A stretch of DNA of 64,000 nucleotides from Margaritifera margaritifera (GCA_029931535.1 JAQPZY010001332.1:1054001-1118000), one strand, 5' to 3'; counted from the first letter of the stretch, positions 20,593-33,694 are shown. The notes: generated by a model from the letters alone, not told the origin. Made by a program: numbers and translations.

Positions 20593-20594
<2 letters not shown>
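18748..20594. repeat. 60-bp satellite array, about 31 units
   Basis: Tandem units built on TTGTGTGATTTGTATATATT, then GGTGCTCAAGTTCAAAACA and CATCCATTACTCAGTCTG. The period is close to 60 bp throughout. Units at 19970-20270 are identical over four to five copies, while units at both ends differ by 10-20 percent, showing recent internal amplification. A few units carry small insertions (around 19200 and 19880). Because 60 is a multiple of three, the array stays open as long repeated frames on both strands; these are not real genes. Confidence 0.95.

Positions 20595-20671
<77 letters not shown>
20595..20671. repeat. (TA)n microsatellite ending the satellite
   Basis: About 38 TA units grow out of the TATATAT core of the last satellite unit, after which one partial unit follows (TATATTGGTGCTCAAGTT). 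Confidence 0.95.
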
Positions 20672-20677
<6 letters not shown>

Positions 20678-20689
20678 TGGTGCTCAAGT

Positions 20690-22810
<2,121 letters not shown>

Positions 22811-22814
22811 CATG

Positions 22815-23020
22815 ATAGGCTATATATGGCGGCCAGTATATATGGTTGAGGAAGAACCCGGGAAAACTCCGGGAAGAATCACCGACCCACGGGAAGCTAC
22901 TGGCAAGCTTTCTCGCATACTCACGTTGGCCAAGCCGGAGACTAGAACCCATGCGGACAGAGGTGAGATGTCAGTGATCTGTAAAGGCGAGCGCCTTAGA
23001 CCACTCGGACCAAGGAATAC
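22815..23020 (-). mobile_element. tRNA-derived SINE
   Basis: On the minus strand the element starts GGTCCGAGTGGTCTAAGGCG (box A type of a Leu/Ser tRNA, plus 22992-23011). A B-box-like GGGTTCTAGTC follows about 55 nt later (plus 22940-22951). After the tRNA head comes a GC-rich body with CCCGTGGGTCGGTGATT and TTCCCGGAGTTTTCCCGGGT. Such RNA polymerase III retroelements are mobilised by LINE enzymes. The 5' end abuts a (TA)n tract. The element is not a tRNA gene: the acceptor stem and anticodon arm are not conserved. Confidence 0.72.
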
Positions 23021-23021
23021 A

Positions 23022-23023
<2 letters not shown>

Positions 23024-23103
<80 letters not shown>
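23024..23103. repeat. (TA)n microsatellite
   Basis: About 38 TA units with one TG interruption, directly adjacent to the SINE head. Confidence 0.95.
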
Positions 23104-24415
23104 AATACACACCGAGATCACTTGCATCTCCAACTTCAGGTTTTTTAAAATACAACCATCTACGGTAGAAATCAGTTTATGGTACATCTGACATTGTTAA
23201 CTTTGTGTCACATTTCATATTGTCACCAACTGTACTTAAAATTCGAACTCCTGCTAAACGAATGACATTGTAGTTTTTGTCGTCGTGATATATATTTTCT
23301 AAAGTAGTCATTATTCTGTTCTTTATTATCTGCCCTACGTTTATTTTATAGTAGTCTCTAATCTTTACTCTCCGGTTTATGTGGTAGTATTAATTCTCTG
23401 CTCTGCTGTGTATAATATTCACTATTAGAAGGTTTGCAGTAAAAACTAGTTTGGTTAAATTTACTAACGTTTTCTTCAACTCAACATTTGCTTCATGTCT
23501 TACATTCCATTATTTGATGTATTACTATTTTTTCCCCAACATTTTTACGATCATTACTTTCAACATAATTGTTAGTTGGTATTACGTTGATGTGAGGATC
23601 ACTTAAAATACTACGTTGATTAATTTGGACCAACCTAAAATTCATTCTTTAATTAACTTTTTTTACAAATTAAATGAAAGGTGAACAATGTAAATTAAAA
23701 AAAATCACATGAAAATAAATTGGATTCAAAGGCTGAAAATGTAACTTTACAGAAAAGCAAACATCCGCGTAGAATTGAGCTTGGTAGACTATATGGACAC
23801 TTGTAACCAAATTCGAAGAAGCAAAAGTAGAAAAGCTTAAAACAAAACAAGAAATGAAAAAAGAAAAACACACACAGGAGCTGATAAAGGTTACTTCGAA
23901 CAAGTATATGTATTACTTGATATATATTGGAATTGTATTTGCTAGTAATTGTATTTGCTAGTTCCTTTGCATACACAAAGTTTACGACAAAACTTGAAGT
24001 AAAACAACAACACGTCCATATAATTGTTTACACACCAAACACAGAAATAGGTCCTTTACCCGAGATGCCGCAAACGACGCAAAAATGATCGTAACTTTTG
24101 AGTGGATAAAAAAAACCAATACAACGAGCATACCATGATCCAACACATGGTGATATAGGAACTGAAATTACCGAAGTTACTGAAGTTATGTTTTGCTGCA
24201 ATATTTTGTTACATAAATCCATTGAAAAAAAACAAGCGGAATAAATATTGGTTCACGTATACAGTTTAATGAGTCAGATAAATTAATAATAAGGTTTATC
24301 TTTTTGGACAAAAATTACAGACACAAAACAAGAATTCTTTCAAGTAGTATTAAACAATATATATAAATGTATATATACATACATACTTGCAATTAAAAAA
24401 TAAGTGGCAACCGAA
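23104..24415. other. AT-rich noncoding stretch
   Basis: No supported gene. Short plus-strand peptide-like segments near 23700-23900 and 24010-24220 are too eroded to call. Confidence 0.5.
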
Positions 24416-24419
24416 GCAA

Positions 24420-24612
24420 CAGACATAATCAACACCATCTGTCATACAACGCACATAATTAACACAATCTAGCACAATCTAGCACACAACACACATAATC
24501 AACACAATATATCACACAGCAAACATAATTGACACAATCTATCACGCAACACAATTAATAAACACAATCTATCTCACAACACACATAATTAACACAATCT
24601 ATCACAAAACAC
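24420..24612. repeat. Diverged short tandem repeat, about five units
   Basis: Units of about 36-38 bp containing CACAATCTATCAC and ACAACACACATAATTAA are repeated five times with substitutions. Confidence 0.8.
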
Positions 24613-24969
24613 TAAGTTCGGTACTTGTTGTTTCTCATAGTTTTATTATGAAATAGATTTTAAAGTTTATAATAGGTTCTCCGAGTAATTTTGAAATTTA
24701 TCAAACCATAAAACTGATTATTCTGGTTTCTCTATCACAGTTTATAATTGATCACGTTATAACACATTCATTGTTACCGCATAACATTTTAACTTAGATG
24801 AGATAAATTAGTTACAAATTAAATATATAAATATTACACAAAGCACATCAAAGTGACAATGGTAGAAATTTAGGTTGACAAAGATCGATGAAATTAAAGT
24901 GATTTGGTTAGAGGGATAGAACATCACGAAGGTGTAAGGCAAAAATACAAAACATCATATAAAGTTTTA

Positions 24970-25500
24970 ACTGGGTTCAAGTAAGAATGTCTGCATTTTC
25001 AGGTGGTATAGGTATAGCAGCTAATAGTTTGGAGTCGCAGTATTATCAACAGGAATTATTATTAAACTGGATCTGGTGCATCTTTACTTGGGTTTGTTGC
25101 AAAAACTTAAGAAAAATATGGCCAACAACAAAGTTATAAACACGATGAGATGGTGGCTTTTCCTATTTATAAGTTCAACAATATTGACGACATGGCTAGT
25201 AAGGAAATAAGTGACAATTTTAAATGAAGAATTTAATTTCATAGTTAACGAGTATAACATATACAAGGATGTGAAAACGGAATCAAGCACAGAGTATTGA
25301 ACACAGAAAGACAATGTGATAATAAGACACTGCGAAACAAAGCACTGAAGAGACGAAAATAACTTGATGGACAATTTTACAACAAACATACATTTCATGT
25401 TACTGACTGAACTAGTTATTTCTAAATCTATTGGTATTGGAAGGATAACAGCTAGCTTTATTTTAGAAGAAAAATGAAATCTTGGAAATGTTATCAATGT
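24970..25500 (+). pseudogene. Faint relic reading frame, virus-like element?
   Basis: A plus frame starts MSAFSGGIGIAANSLESQYY at 24988. After a frameshift it continues with a Gly-rich turn, then YKHDEMVAFPIYKFNNIDDM and ASKEISDNFK (to about 25220). The reading looks protein-like but the family is not recognised. Low confidence. Confidence 0.25.
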
Positions 25501-25990
25501 TCTAGTGACAAATTTAATACGAACTTCAAGTCATGTTACATAAGGAAGAAAAATATCTTTTCTCCCTTTGAATATGATTGAATAATTACTTGCTTTGAAT
25601 GTAAAACATATATTTATACACTGCTTTTGAATATATGGCAGTAGATTCTAATTTACAAAATCAAGAATTTAAAACATAATAATCTAATTAATATAATTCA
25701 CCTTGAAAATCTCCATCCTTCATAGAATCAGCACTTCTATGCAAAGTGAGTCCTGCAAATAGAAAGAATAAATGCAGTTTGGAAGGTATCACGCAATAAC
25801 AATTTAAAATAATTACATACTGTCAATAATACTTTGAGAGAAACAATAAATACGATAAGAAATGCTTTCATTGAAACATACCAATTTATTAACACATTAC
25901 CATAATCCAACAATGGATTCGCGGCGTATGTGATTAATTGATTCATTCCACTAAACCGAATCGAAAACAATAAAATAAGACGAAATCTCT
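25501..25990. other. AT-rich stretch, nothing recognised
   Basis: No motif or repeat supports a feature here. The 96-codon minus frame at 26027-25737 is hydrophobic and A/T-driven. Confidence 0.5.
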
Positions 25991-26019
25991 GGTTAATGTT
26001 TGGATTTTTTTTAGCAGTA

Positions 26020-26800
26020 ATTGTCACAGTTCGTACAGTAATATTTCGTTTAATTTATCTAGGTTTTCGTCCGTTAGTCCTTGGTGCAACAACAGTTGTC
26101 TGGCCGTCCGTAGATATCATGTATTTTGTGGCTATGTCAATGTGGTGTCTGAAGCGTTTGAACAAGTTTGTGCGTTGTTGCTCTGTCATTTTTATCCAGT
26201 CCGTTCTTGTCGATTGAAATTGTTTATGACTGTCAGCAAGCCTAAATTCTCCAATGTATACTAGAGCACACATCAGATTTCTGAATTGTCCGGTTACTAA
26301 TTCATGTGTCAGTTGTACGAATTCCGTGTGCGTTTTCGTCTTCCAGACAACTGTCTGTTTAAGAACGTGGTTCATAGACTCACAATTATTATTTTTCCAC
26401 ATGCGGTCTATCTGATAGATTCCTAATTGGTTATTGACTTTTAGTTTGATATTTGTCTTTAGTTTTTTTTCCGAAAGTAATTAAGAAATTTTTCGGAAAT
26501 TCCAGCACAAGGATTTCGAAAGCTTCACATTTATCGTCAAAGCAAATACTGTCATGAGCGTCAACTTATCTGTCTTCCCTAAAAATTTCTTTCAAGATAC
26601 TGTTGCGGTCAGTCACGGTAACTGCGTCATATGTCAATATATGCCTTGCGGTCTCTTGTAAACGGCGTGTGCACAGAACGTGTATTGCTTCGTGCAGAAC
26701 TGCCGTAATGCCTTTGACTAGAGTCTTCTCATCACTACTTCCAATTACAAAGCTGTTAAGATTCGAATCCATAAGTTTTACTTTCAAATGATGGACAAAA
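26020..26800 (-). pseudogene. Mutator-like (MULE) transposase, C-terminal half
   Basis: Minus frames contain NSFVIGSSDEKTLVKGITAV and HVLCTRRLQETARHILTYDA (26787-26566), matching the MULE transposase core: the second catalytic Asp region (SDEEKAL) and the CTRHLKEN block. Downstream (26402-26055) is WKNNNCESMNHVLKQTVVWK, the block with the third catalytic residue (E in NNCESMN). The domain is split by frameshifts and at least one stop between the two frames. It ends with a Lys/Arg-rich tail. Confidence 0.82.
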
Positions 26801-27560
26801 ATGACTAAGTTTTGAAATCGCTATTGTCGTGAATGAAGAGTGGTTCAAGAAAGATAGGTGGTTCGCCTGTTCTGACTCATTTCACCGTAAGTTGTATGTA
26901 ACACGTTACCGTCACATGCATTTTACACAGCATACAAGTTTTGTCAATGCTAAGGACAGTCTGCCCGGAACAACAAAGATTCTTAATGTCTGTTATCTGT
27001 TCGTCTGTCTACAAAAGTACACACTGAGGTTTACCGCTGGTCCTGATAACTGATCGCTCAAAAGGGTTATTTTCAGTTACTAAATTTTCGAGGTGTCTAA
27101 TTTGGTCAGCAGTATTGTTGGAGTGTCCTGGAACTTTTCTGTCCTTTGATTTTTGATACTTTTGTTTGTCATAAATTTGCTGAAGTCCTGTCGGTTGGGA
27201 CAGTTCACCATATTCTGAAGTCAGTTCTTTTTTAAAATATTTGATGCGGTTTCATTTTTCCAGTCATTTCCGTAATGTCATCTAAAACATAGTCAGGTGT
27301 CTGTAAATATTCTGTCGTCTGTCGTGAGATTCTATGCGGCGTTAAACCAGGAAATTTCCCGACATATTTAAGCAGTGACAAATTACTTGCCCAATCCCCC
27401 TCCCCTAGCCATGTGACCCTCTTTTTGTACATATTGTCCTTTTTCAACTGAGTATAGTACCTGTGGATCACGACACCTTGATCTTTGCCAGGTTGCGGAT
27501 CCAAAGGTCTATACTCAGTTTTCCGCTGGACTTGTTGTTTTGTTTTTTTAAAGGATACTT
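26801..27560 (-). pseudogene. MULE transposase, N-terminal half
   Basis: Minus reading contains KDRKVPGHSNNTADQIRHLE (about 27140-27080), then TDEQITDIKNLCCSGQTVLS and IDKTCMLCKMHVTVTCYIQL (about 27020-26880), where the first catalytic Asp of the DDE motif sits (SIDKT). Later PPIFLEPLFIHDN also fits MULE proteins (GPxFIHG). The intact frame at 27504-27232 precedes this. Stops and shifts show that the transposase is dead. Confidence 0.75.
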
Positions 27561-27879
27561 CCCATTAAAAAAAAATCTACATCAGATTCCCGTTGTCAGA
27601 CAGCAAATGGTAGGATTTAGGAGATGCACCAGCAGATGTATCCCACACACCGCAGTTATCTGATGTATACATTTTCTTTCAAACCACATGGAATGGATTC
27701 TACGCTCGAGTCTGATTTTAACAACAATTCCACAGCTTTTCCTGTGTCATGAAAAATGCCCTGGTCTAATTTGCCTTTTGGTGGATATTTGTATGTGTCA
27801 TTTCCGTCTTTTACCTCGTTTTGTATGTCAGTTATGTCGTCGATTATATCAGTATGTTACTCGTTACTAAGACGTTTTG

Positions 27880-28460
27880 CCGTCATGTCAGAATTAACAG
27901 AAATACCACCCACTGAGTCATCTACATTTATAATGACCATATGCTCCTTTTTGATATAACAGAGACACAAAGTGATTGGGTGCAAACCCATTTGTTCTTT
28001 CTGGGACAGGCATTTGTGTCGACATTATGAATGATGCGGGAGATGCGGATTTGTTTAGTGCCCTTCCAACAACCTTACGATTAATAGGTTCTGATGCAAA
28101 ATTCGGCTTGTAATTGTGACGGATAATAAGAACGAATGGGCTTTGAGATGCTGGCACTTAGTGCATAAATGTGCGCCATTTCAGAGTAGGAACCAGCCTC
28201 AATAGCATCTATCACGAGCTATGAATAGTCACTAACAACAATGCGATTATCAGAGATCAAATCTACAAAACTGTTGGACTTTTCATCGTAGTAAATATGA
28301 TTCAGTATCAGTTATATTGCAGTTCGTAATCGCAGAAGTTCGTGAAAGTTCTCTGAACCAGTGAGTGCTCTAGAAATTGCTCTATATAAACAGTTACCAT
28401 CACCACCAACTGACTTTGGTACAAGTTCTCTTAAAATAGCTGGATGATACATTTTTTAAA
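27880..28460 (-). pseudogene. OTU-type cysteine protease domain upstream of MULE
   Basis: On the minus strand, from 28452, MYHPAILRELVPKSVGGDGN is followed directly by CLYRAISRALTG, the OTU catalytic block D-G-N-C. Then come an eroded middle (SEMAHIYALSASISKPIRSY in another frame) and ERTNGFAPNHFVSLL, with the catalytic His (NHF) at about 27980. The order and spacing fit a whole OTU domain of about 150 residues with one stop and one or two frameshifts. OTU domains remove ubiquitin from proteins. They occur in some animal and viral transposon proteins, so this one probably belongs to the MULE. Confidence 0.75.
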
Positions 28461-28905
28461 TTTGCACAGAAACTGCATCTTTCTCTCCATTGTTAGACAT
28501 GCGCCCCGATTCTGGAATCAAAATCCCGTAGGTGATGAGAAGTTTACTTTCGGACTTTGCAGCTTTGGTTAGTGCACTCTTTTCCTTCAAATGGAAGGCT
28601 TCATGCAGTCTGGAAATATTTTTTTTACAGTGTCGTTTAAACATAAACACAGACATCTCCTTAATATTAGCTTGAATGTTTCGCTTAAAAAAATCACGAT
28701 CGGACCCGATTTCTTTAAATGAGCAAATAACGAATAATGGCAACGATGAGCAAAAGGATGCCGTTTCTTTAATGTGCGCGACATTGTTATCTTGGTTTGA
28801 ATAAGAAATGGGATCACAGGGAGGACAATAAAGGGTGAGCAGTCAATTAAAGAATTAATCGACTTAATAGAATGTGTGCACGTGCGACAGATATCAATGC
28901 ACACT
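28456..28905 (-). pseudogene. Eroded frame upstream of the OTU domain
   Basis: A 95-codon minus frame (28743-28456) with KRNIQANIKEMSVFMFKRHC precedes the OTU block without a long gap and in the same direction. It may be the N-terminal part of the same protein. No motif is firm. Its beginning lies inside the direct-repeat copy at 28700-28855. Confidence 0.35.
28700..28855. repeat. Direct repeat copy 1
   Basis: About 150 bp, including ATTTCTTTAAATGAGCAA, GATGCCGTTTCTTTAATG and GAGGACAATAAAGGGTGA, that recurs at 29847-30000. Confidence 0.85.
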
Positions 28906-29846
28906 TACGGTTGGTGTGATATTGCACAGGATATTTATGAATAAAAAGAGAAAGGTATATTAAAGCATTAAGTACGCCCAAAGGGCAAGAATGGACAGAT
29001 ATAGTTACATCTAGTTAGTTTAAATCATATTTATTTTAAGAAACTTTGTCAATTGCAACTACAAACATGAATTTGGGGATTCAGTAGAAAACATGAACTT
29101 ATTAGAGTACTGTCTCCCCAAATAGTAACAACAAATATAAACAAAGAATAAGAAGTATATAAATATGATTCAAAGGTTGTAACTTAAATCATTTACTTAA
29201 ATATTTTAGTCACAATACTAACATGGAGTGATTTCTTTTTTCTCAATTGAAGTAGGCTTTGAGACAAGTAAGTCAATCAATTCAAAAGAATGTAACATTA
29301 ACAATGTATCGATTGGACAGGATAGATAGATGGATACATTGAGAGATAAATGAAAATTATATAATTGTCGTAAACGTGTGCCTCCATTTCAACGAAAAGA
29401 GCGAAACGATTAGAATCTAATTAAATTCTTGGAATCAAATAAATTCGATCAAAATATTTACTTGAAGAATAATAACGGAAAACAATATGTTATTCATCAA
29501 GGTATCTAATTATCTATCTATAGAGATAACATAGATTTGTATTACCTTTGTAGCGCTGGTCCAGCATCATATACATTCCAATTGAAAGCACACGTCGTGC
29601 AAAGAAACTCCAAGTAATCGCGAGACCATGATCTCTAGTCTATTGCACTCATGGGAATACAATCAATGTGGACCTATTGTCTGCAATTTGTGCATTGCAA
29701 AGCGTCAGTTTTACATTAACTGGAACAAATAACACATGGATATTGATCCATCCTTGCTGCGTGTGTATGTGTATGTGCTATTATCAATATTTAGCTTTTA
29801 TATCAAAACTTTACCGCTCAGTTTTGAAATGTGTGCATAATCAAGG
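28906..29846. other. Spacer between direct repeats, no gene
   Basis: AT-rich DNA between two copies of a 150-bp repeat. No coding frame or motif recognised. The 62-codon plus frame at 29668 is not supported. Confidence 0.5.
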
Positions 29847-30000
29847 TCGGGCGTAATTTCTTTAAATGCGCAATTGACGAATACTGACAACGTTGAGCAA
29901 AAGGGTGCCGTTTCTTTAATGTCCGCGACATTTTGTGTTAGCTTGAAAAAGAAATCGGATCTAAGGGAGGACAATAAAGGGTGTGCAGTCAATTCGAAAA
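29847..30000. repeat. Direct repeat copy 2
   Basis: Matches 28700-28855 (GTAATTTCTTTAAATGCGCAA, GGTGCCGTTTCTTTAATGTC, GGAGGACAATAAAGGGTGTG) with about 15-20 percent divergence. Confidence 0.85.
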
Positions 30001-30059
30001 TGAATTAAGCGAATTGAAAGATGAATTACCGACTTTCACTGTCCAATCCGAATTAAGCG

Positions 30060-30150
30060 ACTTTAAAAAAGTTTGTTTTCTTAGCTTGAATAAGAAATGG
30101 GATCAAATGAAGGACAATAAAGGTGTGTGCAGTCATTTTAATAGATTCTC
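30060..30150. repeat. Direct repeat copy 3, partial
   Basis: Shorter copy, about 85 bp: CTTGAATAAGAAATGGGATC, then GGACAATAAAGGTGTGTGCA. It lies just before the PolB relic. Confidence 0.75.
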
Positions 30151-30214
30151 ACAATATTATAACGAACGCGTTAAAATTCACGTTAAGGTCACGAAATATG
30201 GCTGTTCGAGGATA

Positions 30215-31500
30215 ACCTCTCACTGAGACCTTAAAATCCTTTGACAGAGTCGACAATGGAAGAGTTGTACGGCAAAACTTGCCAACGACGTCAGAGTTTG
30301 GAAGGTCAAGGATACCAAATGGTAGAAATGTGGGAACACGACTACGATCGATGTTTCAAAACAGATCCAGAATTTCGACTCGTCAACGAAGAGTACTATG
30401 TGGTGGACATCGAACCTTTAAATCCATGTGACAGTTTGTTTGGAGGATGGACCAGTGCTACACGCTTGCTGTACAAAGCTGATGAATCTCAAGGAAAACA
30501 AATCAAATATATTGATATGTGTTCGTTGTATTCTTGGGTGTGTAAATATGCTCGATTTCCTATCGGTCACCCTGAAATTTTGACAGAACACATTGACATA
30601 GAACACATTCGTCAGTACGAAATGTTTGATCAAATACAAAGTTCTTTCACCTACTAACCTGTACTATCCCGTGTAGCCTCATTATTGTCAAGGAAAAATG
30701 TTTCTTTTATGTAGTACATGTGCTAAAACGTGTAATCAACACCAACCTGGTCGTCATGATGACCAAGATGACGATTCAGGCTACTTCAACGAGTTTCGGA
30801 AATTGAAACGAGAAGCCAGCAGCTATCCTTCCTGGTGTTACACTCCAGAAGAAAAAGATCAATTCAAACAATGGTACCAAACCCTAGAAGGCATCACCTT
30901 GAAACACGTAGAACAGTACAAAATAAGATGATAATTTGCTAAAGTCATGCTTAATTGTTTGTGGGGTAAATTAACTCAGTGTCTGATGTTTCAAAGTCCA
31001 TATACTTGGTGGATCCAAGTCAATACTTTCAGCTCATCAATGATAAAGGAAAGTTCATTAAGCACGTGGAAATCATATGTGAAGATTTGATTTTGGTGAA
31101 TTATAAAAAGGTCACAGACTTTGCTCCCCCCGACGGGCTTGGCAATGTCATCATTGTTGCTTACATGACAGCCAATGCCTGTTTAAAATCGCATTCCATC
31201 TTGGAACCTATAGGAGACTGCGTCCTTTACTTTGACACCAATAGATGCATGTACAGCAATCACCCTCGCATCGAAGACGAATGAACATCCCGAAGACACT
31301 ATTTTGAGTTTTGCCAGTGGTGGCCCTAAACATTATGGCATCATTACCGAGACAACAAATGACAACCTCATACCAAATGTAAAGTAAAAGAACTAACCCT
31401 CAACTATCGTTCGAGTCAAGTGGTGAACTTTCGTTTAAAAACATTGGATCCTCACAAGATTGTATGGTTGTCAGACCATCTAGTATAAAAAAGAAGAGAG
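30215..31500 (+). pseudogene. Second A-type PolB relic (pre-motif A to C-terminus)
   Basis: Plus-strand remains of the same protein-primed DNA polymerase type as 1-2988: MWEHDYDRCFKTDPEF and DMCSLYSWVCKYARFP (motif A, Asp kept) in 30241-30657; SSYPSWCYTPEEKDQF in 30698-30931; FAKVMLNCLWGKLTQ (motif B) near 30945; and VLYFDTNRC near 31230, where motif C reads DTN instead of DTD. C-terminal text continues past 31300 (DTILSFASGGPKHYGIITET). Stops and at least three frameshifts are present. Homology starts abruptly at about 30215, next to the direct repeats, so the 5' half was lost. Confidence 0.85.
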
Positions 31501-31839
31501 TTCCAATATAGATAGATCATTGAGACCAGAGACTTTCACTGAGAATGATGAACTAGACACAGAATCCATGTGATGGACCCACTGACTTCAAATTTAATGA
31601 AGTCGAATGCAATGCTGTTCCCTGTGACCAGAGTAATGATGTTCCCTGCTACACAATAGTGATGCAGCATGACCTTGCAGCTCTACTATGGAAAGGGATG
31701 CCATTCGTGTGCTCATCCATGGATGTCATCCATACATGCACAAACCACTCTGGATACTACAAGCTCATCGAGAATCAGAGATCAGTGAAGACTCTAGTTT
31801 CCTGTGACTTTGCCTGGCTATTGTGATTTTGTAAGTCGA

Positions 31840-32100
31840 GATTTGAAAGGGAAATGCAGTAATATCTGGAAGGACCTACTCCCAAGTTTTTAGTGAGGGC
31901 AGAATTTGTCTACCTGGGAAAAGGAGACCAGGTACAGAGTTTCAGTTGTGGTGTGAAACTTCACAACTGGGAATATAAAGATACAGCATACCTTGAACAT
32001 GCCAGATGGTGTCTATGCTGTCATTACCTTCCCTTGGTGGGTCCAGAATACGAGTCCATATGGATATTTTAGAAGAGAGGATTCATAGTTTACTTTGGAG
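31840..32100 (+). pseudogene. BIR (IAP-type) domain relic
   Basis: A plus frame from about 31850 reads LVRAEFVYLGKGDQVQSFSC, then GVKLHNWEYKDTAYLEHARW and CLCCHYLPL. This follows the BIR consensus: AGFxYxGxxDxVxCFxC, LxxWxxxDxxxxEHxxxxxxC. The first zinc Cys is replaced by Ser (QSFSC), while the later Cys, the His of EHARW and a final Cys remain. IAP proteins inhibit caspases and are greatly expanded in bivalves; some large DNA viruses carry them too. The fragment has no start codon, and stops flank it. An A-rich stretch (about 32306-32332) follows 200 bp downstream, compatible with a processed copy. Confidence 0.65.
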
Positions 32101-32339
32101 CTGCAATAATGCATTTACAGAGGCTTTGTACAGATTCAAGTGAAACGCAGAGAACTGCATTTCAAATGGCACTGACTTTCTAATCATTGGTATCTGAATG
32201 GTTTTAAAAAAATGCCATGTTTAAAATGCATGATATGTAAACATTGTATAATTTAGGTTGTCTGCTAAGTAATAAGAACGTAGGGAAATGTTTAAGCCTT
32301 CTCTATGAAAAAATAAAAAAATAAAAAAGAACTATACGC

Positions 32340-33160
32340 AGGTATTTACAAGATACATGATGAAAGCTCAGTGCCCATACAAATCGGCCAACACCTTTTA
32401 CGCACAACCGGTATATTAGTAAATTTATAAGGGATGTTTAGCCCTAGGTAACTCAGCACTCTTTGTGTCATCTGGTCGTTATGAATAGTTGAGTTTAAGT
32501 CAGATTGGGAATTAGTGTGCACACCAATGGAGTTCCCTATCGTACTGAAATCCACTGTACAGAGATTAGACTCTCTCCCAGTGTACAGAATATATGGTTT
32601 GAAATTAATTGATATTGTCCACACTCGCACGGACGATGACACAGACAGAATGGTTTTGCAAATATTAATATTTTAATTTTGGTACAGGTAGATTTGAAGG
32701 GGCTTGTTATTCGAGACAGCTTTTGTTAAACATTATTACGATACCTTGTAGGTGAATTATTTAGCTGTGGTCGTTTATGCATTGGAAACCGGATCCTAAG
32801 GCTTACATCCTACTGTGTGGCATTCTTTTTTATTTAGTTGGGGACAACTGTTATATATTATTAATTCATTCTTCCAGTATGAAAGTCATTGTGGTGCTGG
32901 TCTTGATTCAAACCTGGTTACATACAAACATACACACAAGCAGTTACCTGCACTTCAACCTCTGGGAGTAACTGCTCAAATAGATTTGAATTATCTCCGG
33001 AATTCCTAGCTTTTCGCACCAGGAACTCCAGTGCGGTTGAATTCAAACACGTCTCTAGTCAGTGGAGGCAACAACCCACGCAAGTGATAGTAGGAAAACT
33101 GAATGGATTATGTCAGGGACAGTCTAAGTGCATTAACCAGAGGAGATCTGCCTAGGATTG
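32340..33160. other. Spacer without recognised feature
   Basis: AT-rich to mixed sequence between the BIR relic and element C. The 98-codon minus frame at 32642-32346 has no recognisable domain. Confidence 0.5.
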
Positions 33161-33171
33161 ACAGATAAGGG

Positions 33172-33694
33172 CTAGCAGATGGCCTTTTGTTCATTATAAT
33201 TTGAATATTTGATCAACCAATATCGCTGGCGTTTATTTAGAAATGTTCTAGTATAACCATTAGCTGAAATGTGTACCAGCTGCATTATTATTGATACTTT
33301 TGTGCCTTTGACAACTTTGTTTGTCGCAGCCTTAGTTGTAATTGGGTTTGGTATATACGCATCCCGTCGGAACGAAAATATTAACAGTAATATTGATAGT
33401 TCACGATCTTCTACTGCAAGAAAGCTGTTGTTCCGACGGTTTTGTCGCTTTTGCTGACACAACACAGCTTTCATCGTGCTTTTTGGCTTTCTTGGTTAAT
33501 CGCCGGCTGATTAAAGTTTCAGCCATAGAAATCAGCCCGTAGCCCAAAGCTGTGATTTCAAGGGCAACCGCGATGGGGGCGGCAATAATGTTTGATAATA
33601 TGACAATCCCCGCCACTTCATTCTTTGTTATCGCCGTGTCCGTTTCGATAAATACCACATCGGCATTATAGTAGCTTATTGCGCCTGAGATCAC
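33172..33694 (-). pseudogene. Polinton membrane protein with basic tail
   Basis: The minus frame 33694-33401 has one clear transmembrane segment (VAGIVILSNIIAAPIAVALE to GYGLISMA) followed by ISRRLTKKAKKHDES, a basic stretch that I associate with a recurrent small membrane protein of animal Maverick elements. After KKHDE the expected helical tail is lost through a frameshift. The next frame (33474-33172) has a second hydrophobic patch but no known motif. The role in the virion or membrane is not known. Confidence 0.5.

Noticed and set aside
18748..20594. CRISPR-like array of regular repeats
   Set aside because: The repeated unit is contiguous with no unique spacers, and the genome is eukaryotic.
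22990..23020. tRNA-Leu/Ser gene
   Set aside because: Only the D-arm/box A part is conserved; the sequence runs into a SINE body.
22812..23187. Frames with Tyr-Ile repeats
   Set aside because: Produced by the (TA)n microsatellite and antisense of the SINE.
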